Source of the DNA: Nostocoides sp. HKS02
GTDB taxonomy: Bacteria > Actinomycetota > Actinomycetes > Actinomycetales > Dermatophilaceae
Assembly: GCF_009707485.1 (NCBI RefSeq)
Contig: NZ_CP046121.1
Coordinates: 1,054,001 to 1,118,000 of the forward strand
DNA: 64,000 nt
Direction of reading: 5' to 3'
Shown here one piece after another: positions 38,335 to 49,087 of this stretch. The notes below the pieces were generated by a model that was not told the DNA's origin, did no database searches, and saw nothing but the letters and a program-made list of their open reading frames with translations. The position numbers and the translations under genes are program-made. Every line of letters begins with the position of its first letter. Positions within the stretch are counted from its first letter, which is position 1.

Positions 38335-40644
38335 TCAGGCTTTGGCGGCGGTCGCCTTGGTGCCGGTGATCCGGTAGACGTCGAACACGCCGTCGATCTT
38401 GCGCACCGCCTTGATGACGTGGTCGAGGTGGCTCGGGTCGCCCATCTCGAAGGTGAACTTGCTGATCGCGACGCGGTCGCGCGAGGTCTGGACCGACGCC
38501 GACAGGATGTTGACGTGCTGGTCCGACAGCACCCGGGTGACGTCGGACAGGAGGCGGTTGCGGTCCAGCGCCTCGACCTGGAGCTGCACGAGGAACACGC
38601 TGGCCGCCGACGGCGCCCACTCGACCTCGATCATGCGGTCCGGCTGCGCCAGCAGCGACTCGGCGTTGGTGCAGTCGGTGCGATGCACCGAGACGCCGTT
38701 GCCCCGGGTGATGAAGCCCATGATCGGGTCACCGGGCACTGGGGTGCAGCAGCGGGCCAGCTTGACCCAGACGTCGGCGGTGCCCACCACGACCACGCCG
38801 GGGTCGCCGGAGCGGCGCCGCATCGACCTGGTGGGCGTCGTGGCCTCGGCGAGGTCTTCGGACGCGCCCTCCTCGCCCCCCAGGGACGCCACGAGGCGAC
38901 CCACGACGTGCTGGGCGGAGACGTGGCCCTCGCCGACCGCGGCATACAGGGCATCGATGTCCTGGTAGCGCAGCTCGGACGCGAGGCCGGTCAGGGTCTC
39001 GACCGACATGAGGCGCTGCAGCGGCAGCCCCTCCTTGCGCATCGCCTTGGCGATCGCGTCCTTGCCGGACTCGATCATCTCCTCGCGGCGCTCCTTGGAG
39101 AACCACTGCTTGATCTTGTTGCGCGCCCGCGGTGACTTGACGAAGGTCATCCAGTCGCGCGACGGGCCAGCGCCGTCGGCCTTGGAGGTGAGCACCTCGA
39201 CGACGTCGCCGTTCTCGAGCACCGACTCCAGCGGCACGAGCCGGCCGTTGACCCGCCCGCCGATGCAGTGGTGGCCGACCTCGGTGTGCACGGCATACGC
39301 GAAGTCGACGGGCGTCGACCCCGCCGGCAGGGCGACCACCTCGCCCTTGGGCGTGAAGACGTAGACCTCGCGGGCGTTGATCTCGAACCGCAGGGAGTCG
39401 AGGAACTCACCCGGGTCGGCGGTCTCCTTCTGCCAGTCGAGCAGCTGGCGCAGCCACGCCATGTCGTTGATCGGGCCGCTCTCGCCGTCCTTGGCCCCGG
39501 CTGCGGGGGCGGCGGCGTCCTCCTTGTACTTCCAGTGCGCGGCGACGCCGTACTCGGCACGACGGTGCATCGTGTGGGTGCGGATCTGGATCTCGACCGG
39601 CTTGCCCTGTGGCCCGATGACCGTGGTGTGCAACGACTGGTACATGTTGAACTTCGGCATCGCGATGTAGTCCTTGAACCGCCCCGGCAGGGGGTTCCAC
39701 CGCGCGTGCAGCGCCCCGAGCGCGGCGTAGCAGTCGCGCACCGAGTCGACCAGCACCCGCACGGCCACGAGGTCGTAGATGTCCTCGAAGTCGCGGCCCC
39801 GCACGATCATCTTCTGGTAGACCGAGTAGTAGTGCTTGGGTCGCCCGGTGACCGTGGCCTTGATCTTGGCGCCCTTGAGGTCCTCGCTGACCTGCTCGCG
39901 CACACCCGAGAGGAACTCCTCGCGGGCTGGCGACCGCTCGGCGACCAGCCGCACGATCTCGTCGTAGACCTTCGGGTAGAGCGTGGCGAACGAGAGGTCC
40001 TCGAGCTCCCACTTGATGGTGTTCATGCCGAGCCGGTGAGCCAGCGGCGCGTAGATCTCGAGCGTCTCGCGAGCCTTGCGCTGGGCCGACTCGACCGAGA
40101 CGTACCGCCAGGTGCGCGCGTTGTGGAGCCGGTCCGCGAGCTTGATGACCAGCACCCGGATGTCGCGGGCCATGGCGACGACCATCTTGCGGACGGTCTC
40201 GGCCTGCGCGGCGTCGCCGTAGGTCACCTTGTCGAGCTTGGTGACGCCGTCGACGAGCATCGCGACCTCGCGACCGAAGTCCTTCTCGAGCTGGGTGAGG
40301 CTGTATGCCGTGTCCTCGACGGTGTCGTGCAGCAGCGCGGCGGCCAGCGTGGCCGGCGTCATGCCCAGCTCGGCGAGGATGGTGGTCACGGCGAGCGGGT
40401 GGGTGATGTAGGCGTCGCCGGACTTGCGTTGCTGGCCCCGGTGGGCCTCCTCCGCGACGACGTAGGCCCGCTCGATAACGGTCACGTCGGCCTTCGGGTG
40501 GGTCGCGCGCACCGTCTGGAGCAAAGGCTCCAGGACCGGGTTGGTCGGGCCACCCCGGCTGCCGAAACGGGCCAACCGCGCGCGAACGCGGTTGGACGAG
40601 GACGCGCCAGTGGGCACCGGGCCGGTGACGACGTCCTCACTCAT
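38335..40644 (-). CDS. rel: Bifunctional (p)ppGpp synthetase/hydrolase Rel
   Basis: A 769-aa RelA/SpoT homologue. HD hydrolase motifs ([10 protein letters not shown]) lie at about residue 105, the synthetase with [18 protein letters not shown] at about 330, then TGS ([26 protein letters not shown]), a zinc-finger-like region with [12 protein letters not shown], and a C-terminal ACT domain. It makes and removes the stringent-response alarmone. The ATG at 40644 is leaderless-like; TTG 40650 is not needed. Confidence 0.96.
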   Translation of the reverse strand: MSEDVVTGPVPTGASSSNRVRARLARFGSRGGPTNPVLEPLLQTVRATHPKADVTVIERAYVVAEEAHRGQQRKSGDAYITHPLAVTTILAELGMTPATLAAALLHDTVEDTAYSLTQLEKDFGREVAMLVDGVTKLDKVTYGDAAQAETVRKMVVAMARDIRVLVIKLADRLHNARTWRYVSVESAQRKARETLEIYAPLAHRLGMNTIKWELEDLSFATLYPKVYDEIVRLVAERSPAREEFLSGVREQVSEDLKGAKIKATVTGRPKHYYSVYQKMIVRGRDFEDIYDLVAVRVLVDSVRDCYAALGALHARWNPLPGRFKDYIAMPKFNMYQSLHTTVIGPQGKPVEIQIRTHTMHRRAEYGVAAHWKYKEDAAAPAAGAKDGESGPINDMAWLRQLLDWQKETADPGEFLDSLRFEINAREVYVFTPKGEVVALPAGSTPVDFAYAVHTEVGHHCIGGRVNGRLVPLESVLENGDVVEVLTSKADGAGPSRDWMTFVKSPRARNKIKQWFSKERREEMIESGKDAIAKAMRKEGLPLQRLMSVETLTGLASELRYQDIDALYAAVGEGHVSAQHVVGRLVASLGGEEGASEDLAEATTPTRSMRRRSGDPGVVVVGTADVWVKLARCCTPVPGDPIMGFITRGNGVSVHRTDCTNAESLLAQPDRMIEVEWAPSAASVFLVQLQVEALDRNRLLSDVTRVLSDQHVNILSASVQTSRDRVAISKFTFEMGDPSHLDHVIKAVRKIDGVFDVYRITGTKATAAKA

Positions 40645-40650
40645 GGACAA

Positions 40651-40656
40651 AGCCTA
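40651..40656 (-). promoter_or_regulatory. Probable -10 hexamer (TAGGCT), leaderless rel
   Basis: TAGGCT ends six bases before ATG 40644 and overlaps the apt stop codon, giving rel its own promoter. Confidence 0.5.
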
Positions 40657-41184
40657 CGTGACCACCACGGTCGCGTGGACGTCGTGGCCGGCAAGCCGCG
40701 CGCGCCCCGGGAGGAAGGCCAGCTCGACCAGGGTCTCGAACGCGACGACCGTGGCGCTGGCCTCCTCGAGGAGCCTGCAGGCGGCCTCGGCGGTGCCACC
40801 GGTAGCCAGGACGTCGTCGACCAGAAGCACCCGCGCGCCGGCGACGAAGGCGTCCTCGTGGACCTCGATCGTGGCGGTGCCGTACTCGAGGTCGTAGGTG
40901 AGGCCGCGCGTACGCCCCGGCAGCTTGCCGGCCTTGCGCACCGGGACGAAGCCGACCCCGAGCTCGAGCGCCAGGGCCGCCCCGAAGATGAACCCGCGGG
41001 CCTCGATCCCGGCGATGACGTCGACGGTGCCGCGTCGGCGCTGCGCCATGTCGCGGATCACCGCGCCGAAGACCTCGGCATCGGCCAGCACCGGCGTGAC
41101 GTCCTTGAACAGGATGCCGGGGCTCGGGAAGTCGGCGACGTCGCGCAGGCGCGACCTGACGAGGTCAGCCAGGGTGTCGGTCAT
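40654..41184 (-). CDS. apt: Adenine phosphoribosyltransferase
   Basis: A 176-aa purine salvage enzyme that makes AMP from adenine and PRPP. FPSPGILFKDVTP, GIEARGFIFG and the PRPP loop VLLVDDVLATGGT are present. ATG 41184 is preferred to the frame opening at 41190. It lies between secF and rel, as in M. tuberculosis. Confidence 0.94.
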   Translation of the reverse strand: MTDTLADLVRSRLRDVADFPSPGILFKDVTPVLADAEVFGAVIRDMAQRRRGTVDVIAGIEARGFIFGAALALELGVGFVPVRKAGKLPGRTRGLTYDLEYGTATIEVHEDAFVAGARVLLVDDVLATGGTAEAACRLLEEASATVVAFETLVELAFLPGRARLAGHDVHATVVVT

Positions 41185-41196
41185 CGGCACCCGGGC

Positions 41197-42420
41197 TCAG
41201 CGCCTCGACTTCGGCGGACGCCGAGGCTGGTTGCGGGGACCGGTCTGGGCGTACTTGTGTGTCTCGCGGACCACGCCGGCGCCCGGGGTGCCGGCATCGC
41301 CCGTGGTGGCCGTGGTGGCCGTGGTGGCCTGGCTCGACGCACTCGCCGCGGCGAGCTCGTCGGCCCGCGCGGGGGCATCCGGAGCGTCGTCCGCCCCGTG
41401 CGGCACGGGTGCGGCATCCGAGGAGGACACCACGCCACCGTGGCGCGCCTGGTAGCGCTTGGCCTTCTTGTCGAGCTCGACGACCGCTGGCTCACTCGAG
41501 CGCAGGTGCACGAGCAGCGGGGTGGCGATGAAGATGGACGAGTACGCGCCCACCGCGATCCCGACGAACAAGGCCAGGGCGAGGTCGAGCAGGGTGCCCG
41601 GCCCGAGGAAGAGGAAGCCGATGGCCAGGATCGACCCGATGGGGAGCAGCGCGACGACCGTCGTGTTGATCGACCGGACGAGGGTCTGGTTGACCGCGAG
41701 GTTGGCCGCCTGGGCGTAGGTCATCCGACCGTTGCCCAGCGCCTCGGTGGTGTTCTCGCGGACCTTGTCGAACACCACGACGGTGTCGTAGAGCGAGTAG
41801 CCGAGGATCGTGAGGAACCCGATCATCGTGGCCGGGGACACCTCGAAGCCCGCCAGGGCATAGATGCCGACGGTGATGAACAGGTCGTGGAGCAGGGCGA
41901 CCAGCCCGGCGACCGCCATCTTCCAGGTGCGGAAGTAGATGGCCATCACAATCGAGACCAGGGCGAGGAATACCAGAAGGGCCTTGAGCGCCTGCTGGCT
42001 CACCGAGGCACCCCACGACGGACCCACGAACGAGGCCGAGACGTTGGTCGGTGTCGTGCCGAACCTCGTCGCCAGGGCATCGCGCACCTGCTCGCTCTGC
42101 GCGTCCGTGAGCTTCTCGGTCTGCACCCGCACGGTGCCGCTGCCGACCCGGGTCACCTCGGCGGCGCCCGCCGCGGCGACGCTGTTGACGGCGCCCTTGG
42201 CCCGGGCCTCGTAGTCCGAGGACGTGCTGACGCCCGAGACGCGGAACTCGGAACCGCCGCGGAACTCGAGGCTGAGGTTGAGCCCGTGCCAGACCAGGCC
42301 GATGGCGGCGAGGACGATGAAGACCCCGGACAGCGCGTACCAGCGACGGTTGCGTCCGACGAAGTCGATCGAGCGCCGGCCGGTGTAGAGGTCGTTGCCG
42401 AAGGCGGCGAAGTTGATCAC
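41197..42420 (-). CDS. secF: Protein translocase subunit SecF
   Basis: A 407-aa RND-type membrane protein with six membrane segments. A first segment (WYALSGVFIVLAAIGLVW) is followed by a periplasmic P1 domain starting LEFRGGSEF, then five segments with GYSLYDTVVVFDKVREN. With SecD it uses the proton gradient to pull secreted proteins outward. The C-terminus has a long, low-complexity basic tail with TT/ATT repeats. GTG 42420 overlaps the secD stop. Confidence 0.94.
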   Translation of the reverse strand: MINFAAFGNDLYTGRRSIDFVGRNRRWYALSGVFIVLAAIGLVWHGLNLSLEFRGGSEFRVSGVSTSSDYEARAKGAVNSVAAAGAAEVTRVGSGTVRVQTEKLTDAQSEQVRDALATRFGTTPTNVSASFVGPSWGASVSQQALKALLVFLALVSIVMAIYFRTWKMAVAGLVALLHDLFITVGIYALAGFEVSPATMIGFLTILGYSLYDTVVVFDKVRENTTEALGNGRMTYAQAANLAVNQTLVRSINTTVVALLPIGSILAIGFLFLGPGTLLDLALALFVGIAVGAYSSIFIATPLLVHLRSSEPAVVELDKKAKRYQARHGGVVSSSDAAPVPHGADDAPDAPARADELAAASASSQATTATTATTGDAGTPGAGVVRETHKYAQTGPRNQPRRPPKSRR

Positions 42421-44222
42421 AGCACGCTCCCATCGCTCGTGGCGGTGCGGGGTTGGGCGACCGCCACACGGCCGCGGCCGGCATACCGCACCAGCTTGGC
42501 GCCGAGCCGCTCCGGGTCCAGCCCGGACCACCGGTGGCCACCGCCGAAGAACTTCGTGCTCGCCAACACGGCGACCAGCGGGTGGGTGAACATCACGACG
42601 ATGAGCAGGTCGATGAGGGTGGTCAGGCCCAGGGTGAACGCGAAGCCACGCACGTTGGAGGACGCGAGCACGTAGAGCACCACCGCGGCGAGGAAGTTGA
42701 CGCCGTCCGCCGCGAGGATCGTGCGCCGTGCGCGCCGCCACCCGGTGTCGACCGCGGCCCGCAGGGGGCGGCCCTCGCGCACCTCGTCGCGGATGCGTTC
42801 GAAGTACACGATGAACGAGTCGGCGGTGACACCGATGGCCACGATCAGACCCGTCACCCCGGCCATGTCGAGGCGGAAGTTGTGCGACCAGCCCAGCAGC
42901 GAGATGGCGACGTAGGTCAGCAGTGCCGCGATGACGATCGAGAGCACGGTGACGAAGCCCAGGGCGCGGTACTGGGCCAGGGAGTAGAGGAAGACCAGCG
43001 CGAAGCCGATGATGCCGGCGATCAGGCCCATCCGGAGCTGTTCGCTGCCGAGCGTGGGGCTGATCTGGTCGCGGGTCTGGAGGGAGAACGACATCGGCAA
43101 CGCGCCGAACTTCAGCTGGTTGGCGAGGTCGCGCGCTTCCTGGATGGTGAAGTTGCCGGTGATGCTGGCCTGGCCGGCCAGGATGGCCTCGTTGAACGAC
43201 GGCGCGACGATCGAGCGCGAGTCGAGGACCGCAGCCATCCGGTTGCGCGGGCTCGGCAGGCTCACCATGCGGGTGCTCGCCTCGCCGTACGCCTTGGTGC
43301 CGCTGGACTTGAAGGAGAGCTGGATCTCGACCGTGCTGGACGGCTGACCGTTGGGCAGCGGCTGATACCCGGCCTGGGCGCTGTCGATCTGGTCGCCGGC
43401 GACGATGACCGGCCCGAGCACGAACTTCTCGGTGTTGTCGACGCTGCAGGTGACCAGCGGCTTCTTCGGGTCGTTGACGACCTTGTCGAGGGCCGCGGAG
43501 TCCTTCACGCAGTCGAGCTGCTGGAAGGCCTTCGCCACGTCAGGCGTGATCCACGCGAGGTCGTTGGGGTCCTTGGGCGTCGTCGCAGGGGTCGTGCCCG
43601 AGGTGGCGGTGGCAGCCGCGGTCGCGGCGGCCCCGGGGGTGGCCGTCGCGGCCGGCGTGGGTGCCGTGGTGGCCTTGACGAAGGCCCCGGGCAGGCCCGA
43701 CTTCGCCTTGGTCGTGGCGCTCGTGGCCGGCGCCTTGACGGTGGCGGTCGCGCTCGGAGTCGGTGCGGACGTGCCGGACCCGGTGGGCGAACCCGTGGGC
43801 GTGGTGCTCGGGACCGGTGCCGTCGTCCCGGCCGCCGACTCCAGGACTCCGCGGAACTGCATCTGCGATGACTTGCGGATGGCGTCCTCGGTTGCCCGGT
43901 CAGGGATGCCGGGCATGCTCACGACGATGTCCTCGCCGTTGCGGGTGGTGACCTCGGCGCCCGCGACACCGTTGGCGTCCACTCGCTGCACGATGATGTC
44001 GCGCGCCTGGTTCAGCTGGTCGGAGGACACCTTCTGGCTGCCAACCAGGACCGGCTGGAGCACCAGCTGCGTGCCACCCTCGAGGTCGAGCCCCAGCTTG
44101 GGCTTCCAGCTGGCGTCACCCCAGGTCGTCACGGCGAACAGCAGGCCGTAGAGCCCGAGGATGATGGCCGCCAGCGCCGACAGGACGCGGAGGGGCTTGC
44201 GGTGGTGCGGGTTGATTGCCAC
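42417..44222 (-). CDS. secD: Protein translocase subunit SecD
   Basis: A 601-aa partner of SecF. LDLEGGTQLVLQP marks the start of the P1 domain; an unusually long Thr/Ala/Pro-rich insertion (about residues 110-215) lies within the periplasmic part. The C-terminal half has five membrane segments with GVTADSFIVYFERIRDEVREG. The insertion is low complexity and typical in type, though not length, of actinobacterial SecD. It forms an operon with yajC and secF. Confidence 0.94.
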   Translation of the reverse strand: MAINPHHRKPLRVLSALAAIILGLYGLLFAVTTWGDASWKPKLGLDLEGGTQLVLQPVLVGSQKVSSDQLNQARDIIVQRVDANGVAGAEVTTRNGEDIVVSMPGIPDRATEDAIRKSSQMQFRGVLESAAGTTAPVPSTTPTGSPTGSGTSAPTPSATATVKAPATSATTKAKSGLPGAFVKATTAPTPAATATPGAAATAAATATSGTTPATTPKDPNDLAWITPDVAKAFQQLDCVKDSAALDKVVNDPKKPLVTCSVDNTEKFVLGPVIVAGDQIDSAQAGYQPLPNGQPSSTVEIQLSFKSSGTKAYGEASTRMVSLPSPRNRMAAVLDSRSIVAPSFNEAILAGQASITGNFTIQEARDLANQLKFGALPMSFSLQTRDQISPTLGSEQLRMGLIAGIIGFALVFLYSLAQYRALGFVTVLSIVIAALLTYVAISLLGWSHNFRLDMAGVTGLIVAIGVTADSFIVYFERIRDEVREGRPLRAAVDTGWRRARRTILAADGVNFLAAVVLYVLASSNVRGFAFTLGLTTLIDLLIVVMFTHPLVAVLASTKFFGGGHRWSGLDPERLGAKLVRYAGRGRVAVAQPRTATSDGSVL

Positions 44223-44234
44223 GTGCGATGACCC

Positions 44235-44537
44235 CTACTCGGTGCTGCTGGGCGCGTCGGTGGCGGGCTCCGTGGGGCTCACCTTGGTGCCGATCGCACG
44301 CCGGTCGTAACGGACGGTGACCCCGGGAGCGATCTCGAGGGTGACGACGGCGTCGTCGAGGCTGCGGATCGTGCCAAACATGCCGGACGTCGTGCACACC
44401 TCGTCACCCACGGCCAGGGCGCTCTGCAGGGTCTGCACCTCGCGCTGCCGACGACGCTGGCTGAAGATCATGAAGCCGATCAGCAGCACGGGCAGCAGGA
44501 AGATGAGCAGGCTGGCTGGCGAGCCGCCACTTGACAT
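44235..44537 (-). CDS. yajC: Preprotein translocase subunit YajC
   Basis: A 100-aa single-span membrane protein (SLLIFLLPVLLIGFMIF) followed by RRRQREVQTLQSALAVGDEVCTTSGMFGTI, the YajC signature. It associates with SecDF. ATG 44537 has AAGGA upstream. TACACT at 44600-44595 is a plausible -10, giving a leader of about 50 bases. Confidence 0.93.
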   Translation of the reverse strand: MSSGGSPASLLIFLLPVLLIGFMIFSQRRRQREVQTLQSALAVGDEVCTTSGMFGTIRSLDDAVVTLEIAPGVTVRYDRRAIGTKVSPTEPATDAPSSTE

Positions 44538-44681
44538 GAGGAAGTCCTTCAGGGCGAGGTGGGTGTGGGTGCGCACCATCGGGGCGACCGCCCGAGTGTA
44601 GGTGACACACGGCATACCGACCAACGTGCCTCACCGGTGTGGCGTTCCGGGGGTGCGGCCCGCCCGGCGACCGTATGCCGT

Positions 44682-45785
44682 TCAGCCGCCGAAGCGCCCA
44701 GCCTCACCCTCGAGCGGCAGCGGCGCCTGGAGGTCGACACCGTGCGGCGGCGTGAGGCCCAGGTGGCTCCAGGCCTGCGCCGTGGCGACCCGGCCCCGGG
44801 GCGTCCGGGCGATCAGCCCCTCACGCACGAGGAACGGCTCCGCGACCGTCTCGACCGTGTCGGCCTCCTCACCCACGGCCACCGCGAGCGTCGACAGGCC
44901 GACCGGCCCTCCTGCGAAGCGGCGGCACAGGGCGTCGAGCACGGCGCGGTCGAGGCGGTCCAGACCCCGGTCGTCGACATCGAACAGCGCGAGCGCGGCG
45001 TGCGCGGCCAGCTCGTCGACGACACCCTGGCCGTGCACCTGTGCCCAGTCGCGGACGCGGCGCAGCAGCCGGTTGGCGATGCGCGGCGTGCCGCGCGACC
45101 GGCCCGCGATCTCGCTGATCCCGGCGGCGTCAGCCCGCACCCCGAGCAGCCTGGCCGACCGGTGCAGGATCGCGACGAGGTCCTCGGTCGCGTAGAAGTC
45201 GAGGTGCCCGGTGAACCCGAACCGGTCGCGCAACGGGGCCGGCAGCAAGCCGGCGCGCGTCGTCGCTCCGACGACCGTGAACGGCGGCAGCTCCAGCGGG
45301 ATGGCCGTCGCGCCGGGGCCCTTGCCGACGATGACGTCGACCCGGAAGTCCTCCATGGCGAGGTAGAGCATCTCCTCGGCCGAGCGCGACATCCGGTGGA
45401 TCTCGTCGAGGAAGAGCACCTCGCCCTCCATGAGCGAGGACAGCAGCGCCGCCAGGTCGCCGGCGTGCTGGATCGCCGGCCCGCTGGTGATCCGGATCGG
45501 CCGCTCGAGCTCGGCGGCCACGATCATCGCCAGGGTCGTCTTGCCGAGCCCGGGGGGCCCGGAGAACAGCACGTGGTCGGGAGCGGTGCCGCGGCGCCGG
45601 GCCGCCTCGAGCACGAGGGACAGCTGGTCGCGAACCCGCTGCTGCCCCGACAGCTCGCTCAGCCGCCGCGGGCGCAACGCTGCCTCGACGGTGCGGTCGT
45701 CGGCATCGGTGCCCGGGTCGACGATCCGCGCGGTCGCGTCGAGGGAGTCGTCCTCGTAGATCTCGGAGGAGAAGCCGTCAGCCAT
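44682..45785 (-). CDS. ruvB: Holliday junction branch migration helicase RuvB
   Basis: A 367-aa AAA+ ATPase with Walker [12 protein letters not shown], Walker [10 protein letters not shown], sensor [18 protein letters not shown] and a C-terminal winged helix. It drives branch migration with RuvA. Its ATG overlaps the ruvA stop by one base. The operon is under a LexA-type site upstream of ruvC. Confidence 0.96.
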   Translation of the reverse strand: MADGFSSEIYEDDSLDATARIVDPGTDADDRTVEAALRPRRLSELSGQQRVRDQLSLVLEAARRRGTAPDHVLFSGPPGLGKTTLAMIVAAELERPIRITSGPAIQHAGDLAALLSSLMEGEVLFLDEIHRMSRSAEEMLYLAMEDFRVDVIVGKGPGATAIPLELPPFTVVGATTRAGLLPAPLRDRFGFTGHLDFYATEDLVAILHRSARLLGVRADAAGISEIAGRSRGTPRIANRLLRRVRDWAQVHGQGVVDELAAHAALALFDVDDRGLDRLDRAVLDALCRRFAGGPVGLSTLAVAVGEEADTVETVAEPFLVREGLIARTPRGRVATAQAWSHLGLTPPHGVDLQAPLPLEGEAGRFGG

Positions 45786-46402
45786 CAGCGCGGTCCCAGC
45801 TCGCGCAACGCGGCGCGCAGCAGGTCGGAGACGTTCGGCTCGGCTCCGGCCCCGTCAGCCCCCTCAGCCACCCGGGCGACAGCGTCCTCGGCCTGCTTGG
45901 CGGACCACCCGAGACCCACCAGGGCTTCACCGACCTGCTCGCGCCACGCCCCGCCCCGCCCAGCCGTGGCTGTGGTCGCAGACGCCGCGACCCCACCGGG
46001 CAGCACGCCGATCTTGTCGCGCAGCTCGAGGACCATGCGCTCGGCGCCCTTCTTGCCGATGCCGGGCACGGTGGTCAGGGCGGCGATGTCGGAGCCGCTG
46101 ATCGCCGCGCGCACCCGGTCCGGAGCGAGCACCGAGAGCATGGCCAGCGCCAACCTGGGGCCGACGCCGGACACGGTCTGCACCACCTCGAAGATGTCCC
46201 GCTCGTCGTCGGAGCCGAAGCCGTAGAGGGTGAGGGAGTCCTCACGCACGACCAGGGTCGTCGACAGGAGCGCCTCCTGACCGTGGTGGAGGCTCGCGGC
46301 CGTGGCGGGCGTGGTGTGCAGCAGCATGCCGACTCCCCCGACCTCGACGACGACGCGGTCGAGCCCGATGGACCGGACAGGCCCCCGTACGGACGCGATC
46401 AC
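45785..46402 (-). CDS. ruvA: Holliday junction branch migration complex subunit RuvA
   Basis: A 205-aa protein with the OB-fold start [22 protein letters not shown], helix-hairpin-helix motifs [13 protein letters not shown] and [16 protein letters not shown], and a C-terminal domain that binds RuvB (AVARVAEG...). It holds the four-way junction. GTG 46402 overlaps the ruvC stop (GTGA). Confidence 0.95.
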   Translation of the reverse strand: MIASVRGPVRSIGLDRVVVEVGGVGMLLHTTPATAASLHHGQEALLSTTLVVREDSLTLYGFGSDDERDIFEVVQTVSGVGPRLALAMLSVLAPDRVRAAISGSDIAALTTVPGIGKKGAERMVLELRDKIGVLPGGVAASATTATAGRGGAWREQVGEALVGLGWSAKQAEDAVARVAEGADGAGAEPNVSDLLRAALRELGPR

Positions 46403-46950
46403 TGGGCCACCGCCCGGTGCCCGGCAGCGGTGAGGCGCGCCCGCTCGCTGGCCGCGGCGAGGGCCAGCCGGTTCGTCGCGCCGCCGTGCCACAGGTCGCA
46501 GATCGCCAGGGCGAGGGCGTCCGCGGCATCGGCGGGCTTGGGCGCGGTCTCCATCCGCAGGATGCGGGCGACCATCGCCGTGACCTGCGCCTTGTCCGCG
46601 CGGCCCGAGCCGGTCACCGCGGCCTTGACCGAGGTGGGCGTGTGGAGGGTGACCGGCAGGCCGCGCCGTGCCGCGGCGAGCATGGGGACCGCCGACGCCT
46701 GCATGGTGGTCATCACACTCGCGACGTTGACGTCGGCGAAAACCTGCTCCACGGCCACCGCGTCGGGCTCGAACCGGTCGAGCCAGGTCTCGAGTTCGTC
46801 CTGCAGGTAGAGCAGCCGCTGGGCGGTGGGGTGACCAGGTGGAGTGCGGACCACCCCGACGGCGACCAGGCGCACGGAGCGGCCACGACCGCCCTCGACC
46901 ACGCCGATACCGCAGCGGGTGAGACCGGGGTCGACCCCGAGAACTCGCAC
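46399..46950 (-). CDS. ruvC: Crossover junction endodeoxyribonuclease RuvC
   Basis: A 183-aa RNase H-fold nuclease. Catalytic acids are D7 in [12 protein letters not shown], the Glu in VEQVFADVN and the Asp pair in [12 protein letters not shown]. It cuts Holliday junctions. GTG 46950 is preceded by AAGGAG, and a consensus SOS box lies 19 bases upstream, so ruvCAB should be DNA-damage induced. Confidence 0.95.
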   Translation of the reverse strand: MRVLGVDPGLTRCGIGVVEGGRGRSVRLVAVGVVRTPPGHPTAQRLLYLQDELETWLDRFEPDAVAVEQVFADVNVASVMTTMQASAVPMLAAARRGLPVTLHTPTSVKAAVTGSGRADKAQVTAMVARILRMETAPKPADAADALALAICDLWHGGATNRLALAAASERARLTAAGHRAVAQ

Positions 46951-46968
46951 GTCGACTCTCCTTCGATC

Positions 46969-46982
46969 CGAACACCTGTTCG
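46969..46982 (-). promoter_or_regulatory. SOS (LexA) box upstream of ruvCAB
   Basis: CGAACACCTGTTCG matches the Gram-positive/actinobacterial LexA site CGAAC-N4-GTTCG exactly, and flanking bases extend the palindrome (CCGAACA/TGTTCGG). Its position directly before the ruvC ribosome-binding site fits repression of the operon by LexA. Confidence 0.85.
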
Positions 46983-47091
46983 GTCAGACGCTACACAGCC
47001 CACTCGGCACTCCCCCGCACCAACACGCGCATGACCGGGCATGACCACGCATGACACGGCATACGGAGCGGAGCGTGGCCCGCGCGGCCGG

Positions 47092-47850
47092 TCACTCCTC
47101 GGCGTCGAGCTCGGCCAGCACCTCGTCGCTGATGTCACCGTTGGCGAAGACGTCCTGGACGTCGTCGGAGTCCTCGAGGGCCTCGATGACCCGGATCATC
47201 TTGCGCGCGCCCTCGAGGTCGAGCGGCACCTGGAGGTTGGGCACCCAGGAGGCCTCGGCCGAGTCGTAGTCGATGCCGGCCTCCTGGATTGCCTGGCGCA
47301 CCGCCACGAAGTCGCTCGCCTCGGAGATGATCTCGAAGGAGTCGCCCAGGTCGTTGACCTCGTCGGCGCCGGCCTCGAGCACGATCTCGAGGATGTCGTC
47401 CTCGGTCTGGTCGCCCTTGGGCACGACCACGACGCCCTTGCGGTCGAAGACATAGGACACCGAGCCGGGGTCGGCCAGCTGTCCGCCGTTGCGCGTCAAC
47501 GCGGTGCGCACCTCGGCGGCTGCCCGGTTGCGGTTGTCGGTGAGGCACTCGATCAGCACGGCCACCCCACCCGGGGCGTAGCCCTCGTAGGTGATGGTCT
47601 CCCAGTCGGAACCGCCGGCTGTCGCACCCGAGCCGCGCTTGACCGCGTTGTCGATGTTGTTGTTGGGGACCGAGGACTTCTTGGCCTTCTGGATCGCGTC
47701 GTAGAGCGTGGGGTTGCCCGTGACGTCACCACCGCCTTGACGGGCGGCGACCTCGATGTTCTTGATCAGCTTGGCGAACAGCTTGCCGCGCTTGGCATCG
47801 ATCGCTGCCTTCTTGTGCTTGGTGGTCGCCCACTTGCTGTGGCCGCTCAT
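47092..47850 (-). CDS. yebC: YebC/PmpR family DNA-binding regulatory protein
   Basis: A 252-aa YebC/TACO1-type protein, recognised from [28 protein letters not shown] and [22 protein letters not shown]. The family was called transcriptional regulators and is now also linked to translation of proline-rich stretches. The ATG overlaps the pdxT stop (ATGA), so the two are co-expressed. Confidence 0.93.
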   Translation of the reverse strand: MSGHSKWATTKHKKAAIDAKRGKLFAKLIKNIEVAARQGGGDVTGNPTLYDAIQKAKKSSVPNNNIDNAVKRGSGATAGGSDWETITYEGYAPGGVAVLIECLTDNRNRAAAEVRTALTRNGGQLADPGSVSYVFDRKGVVVVPKGDQTEDDILEIVLEAGADEVNDLGDSFEIISEASDFVAVRQAIQEAGIDYDSAEASWVPNLQVPLDLEGARKMIRVIEALEDSDDVQDVFANGDISDEVLAELDAEE

Positions 47851-48467
47851 GCCACGCCTCCCAACAGATGGTCCCTCACGATGTCGACGAACTCGGCATG
47901 GACCCGGTGGTCGCCGCTGACCTCCGGGTGGAAGGACGTGGCGAGCAGGGCCCCCTGACGAACGGCGACGATCCTACCTGCGGCGGGACCGTCCTCCACA
48001 CGCGCCAGGACCTCGACGCCCTCACCGGTCTCCTCCACCCACGGCGCGCGGATGAACACCGCGCGCACGGTGCCCTCGAGGCCCCGGAAGTGGATGTCCT
48101 CCTCGAAGGAGTCGACCTGGCGGCCGAACGCGTTGCGGCGCACCGTGATGTCGAGCCCCCCGAGGGTCTGCTGGTCGGGGCGCGCGTCGGCGATGCGGTC
48201 GGCCAGCATGATCATCCCGGCGCACGAGCCGTATGCCGGCATGCCGGCTGCCAGCCGCTCGCGCAGCGGCTGGGCGAGGTCGAACGCGCGCACGAGCTTG
48301 TCCATGGTCGTCGACTCGCCGCCCGGGATGATCAGCGCGTCGACGGTGTCCAGCTCGGACTGACGGCGCACCGTGGTGGCGCGTGCACCCGCCTGCTCGA
48401 CGGCATACAGGTGCTCACGCACGTCTCCCTGGACGGCCAGGACACCAATGGTGGGAACAGGACTCAC
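47847..48467 (-). CDS. pdxT: Pyridoxal 5'-phosphate synthase glutaminase subunit PdxT
   Basis: A 206-aa class I glutaminase. [36 protein letters not shown] (nucleophile Cys) and [10 protein letters not shown] (His-Glu) are all seen. It feeds ammonia to PdxS for PLP synthesis. GTG 48467 looks leaderless. Its partner pdxS is 0.6 kb upstream, separated by a GNAT gene on the opposite strand. Confidence 0.94.
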   Translation of the reverse strand: MSPVPTIGVLAVQGDVREHLYAVEQAGARATTVRRQSELDTVDALIIPGGESTTMDKLVRAFDLAQPLRERLAAGMPAYGSCAGMIMLADRIADARPDQQTLGGLDITVRRNAFGRQVDSFEEDIHFRGLEGTVRAVFIRAPWVEETGEGVEVLARVEDGPAAGRIVAVRQGALLATSFHPEVSGDHRVHAEFVDIVRDHLLGGVA

Positions 48468-48473
48468 CGCGCC

Positions 48474-48479
48474 AGCGTA
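48474..48479 (-). promoter_or_regulatory. Probable -10 hexamer (TACGCT), leaderless pdxT
   Basis: TACGCT ends six bases before GTG 48467, giving pdxT-yebC a promoter independent of pdxS. Confidence 0.45.
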
Positions 48480-48531
48480 GAGCCGCCCTCGGTCTCACGA
48501 TCGCGTGGGGCCGGGCACTGACCCGGCGACC

Positions 48532-48537
48532 TAGAGT
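48532..48537 (+). promoter_or_regulatory. Probable -10 hexamer (TAGAGT) of the GNAT gene
   Basis: TAGAGT ends six bases before ATG 48544, in the divergent gap with pdxT. Confidence 0.45.
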
Positions 48538-48543
48538 GACGCC

Positions 48544-49083
48544 ATGGGTGAGGTGATGCGTGAGGTGATGGGCGAGGTCGTCGTTCGGAAGCGGGTGCCG
48601 CAGGACATCGCGGTGCTGGTCGAGGTGCTCGCAGCGCAGCGACCGCACACGGGCTACCCACAGAACTGGCCGCTGCCGTTCCCGGCGGAGCGCTTCATCG
48701 CGCGCTCCGACGAGGACGCCGCGTGGGCCGCCGAGCTCGACGGCCGGGTGGTCGGCCACGTCGCCGTCGAGCGGGTGCAACCGGGTCTCGAGGCCGACCT
48801 GTGGACCGCGGGGACCGGCCGGTCGCGCGAGCAGCTGGCAGCCGTGGCCGTCCTGTTCGTCGACCACACCGTCCAGGGTCGCGGCGTCGGCACGGCGCTG
48901 CTCTCGACCGCGGTCGCGGCGATCCGCGAGTCGGGCCGCACCCCGGTCCTCGACGTGGTGCAGGAGACCACCTCGGCAGTCGCGCTCTATCGACGCACCG
49001 GCTGGCAGGTGGTCGGCGAGGGTCGCCCCTCGTGGTTGCCCGCCGACCACCTGCCCGTGCTGTTCATGGTGCTGCCGGACTGA
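48544..49083 (+). CDS. GNAT family N-acetyltransferase between pdxT and pdxS
   Basis: A 179-aa acetyltransferase. The acetyl-CoA site fits AVLFVDHTVQGRGVGTALLSTAVAAIRESG, followed by VALYRRTGWQVVGEG. The substrate is unknown. The first codons repeat ATG and GAGGTG (residues M1, M5 and M9), so three in-frame starts exist, the later two each directly behind GAGGTG. It runs against the pdx genes on both sides. Confidence 0.85.
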   Translation: MGEVMREVMGEVVVRKRVPQDIAVLVEVLAAQRPHTGYPQNWPLPFPAERFIARSDEDAAWAAELDGRVVGHVAVERVQPGLEADLWTAGTGRSREQLAAVAVLFVDHTVQGRGVGTALLSTAVAAIRESGRTPVLDVVQETTSAVALYRRTGWQVVGEGRPSWLPADHLPVLFMVLPD

Positions 49084-49087
49084 GGTG

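Noticed and set aside
39268..42675. 1135-codon plus-strand open frame
   Set aside because: It covers rel, apt, secF and part of secD in antisense and shows no domain; a GC-rich shadow frame.
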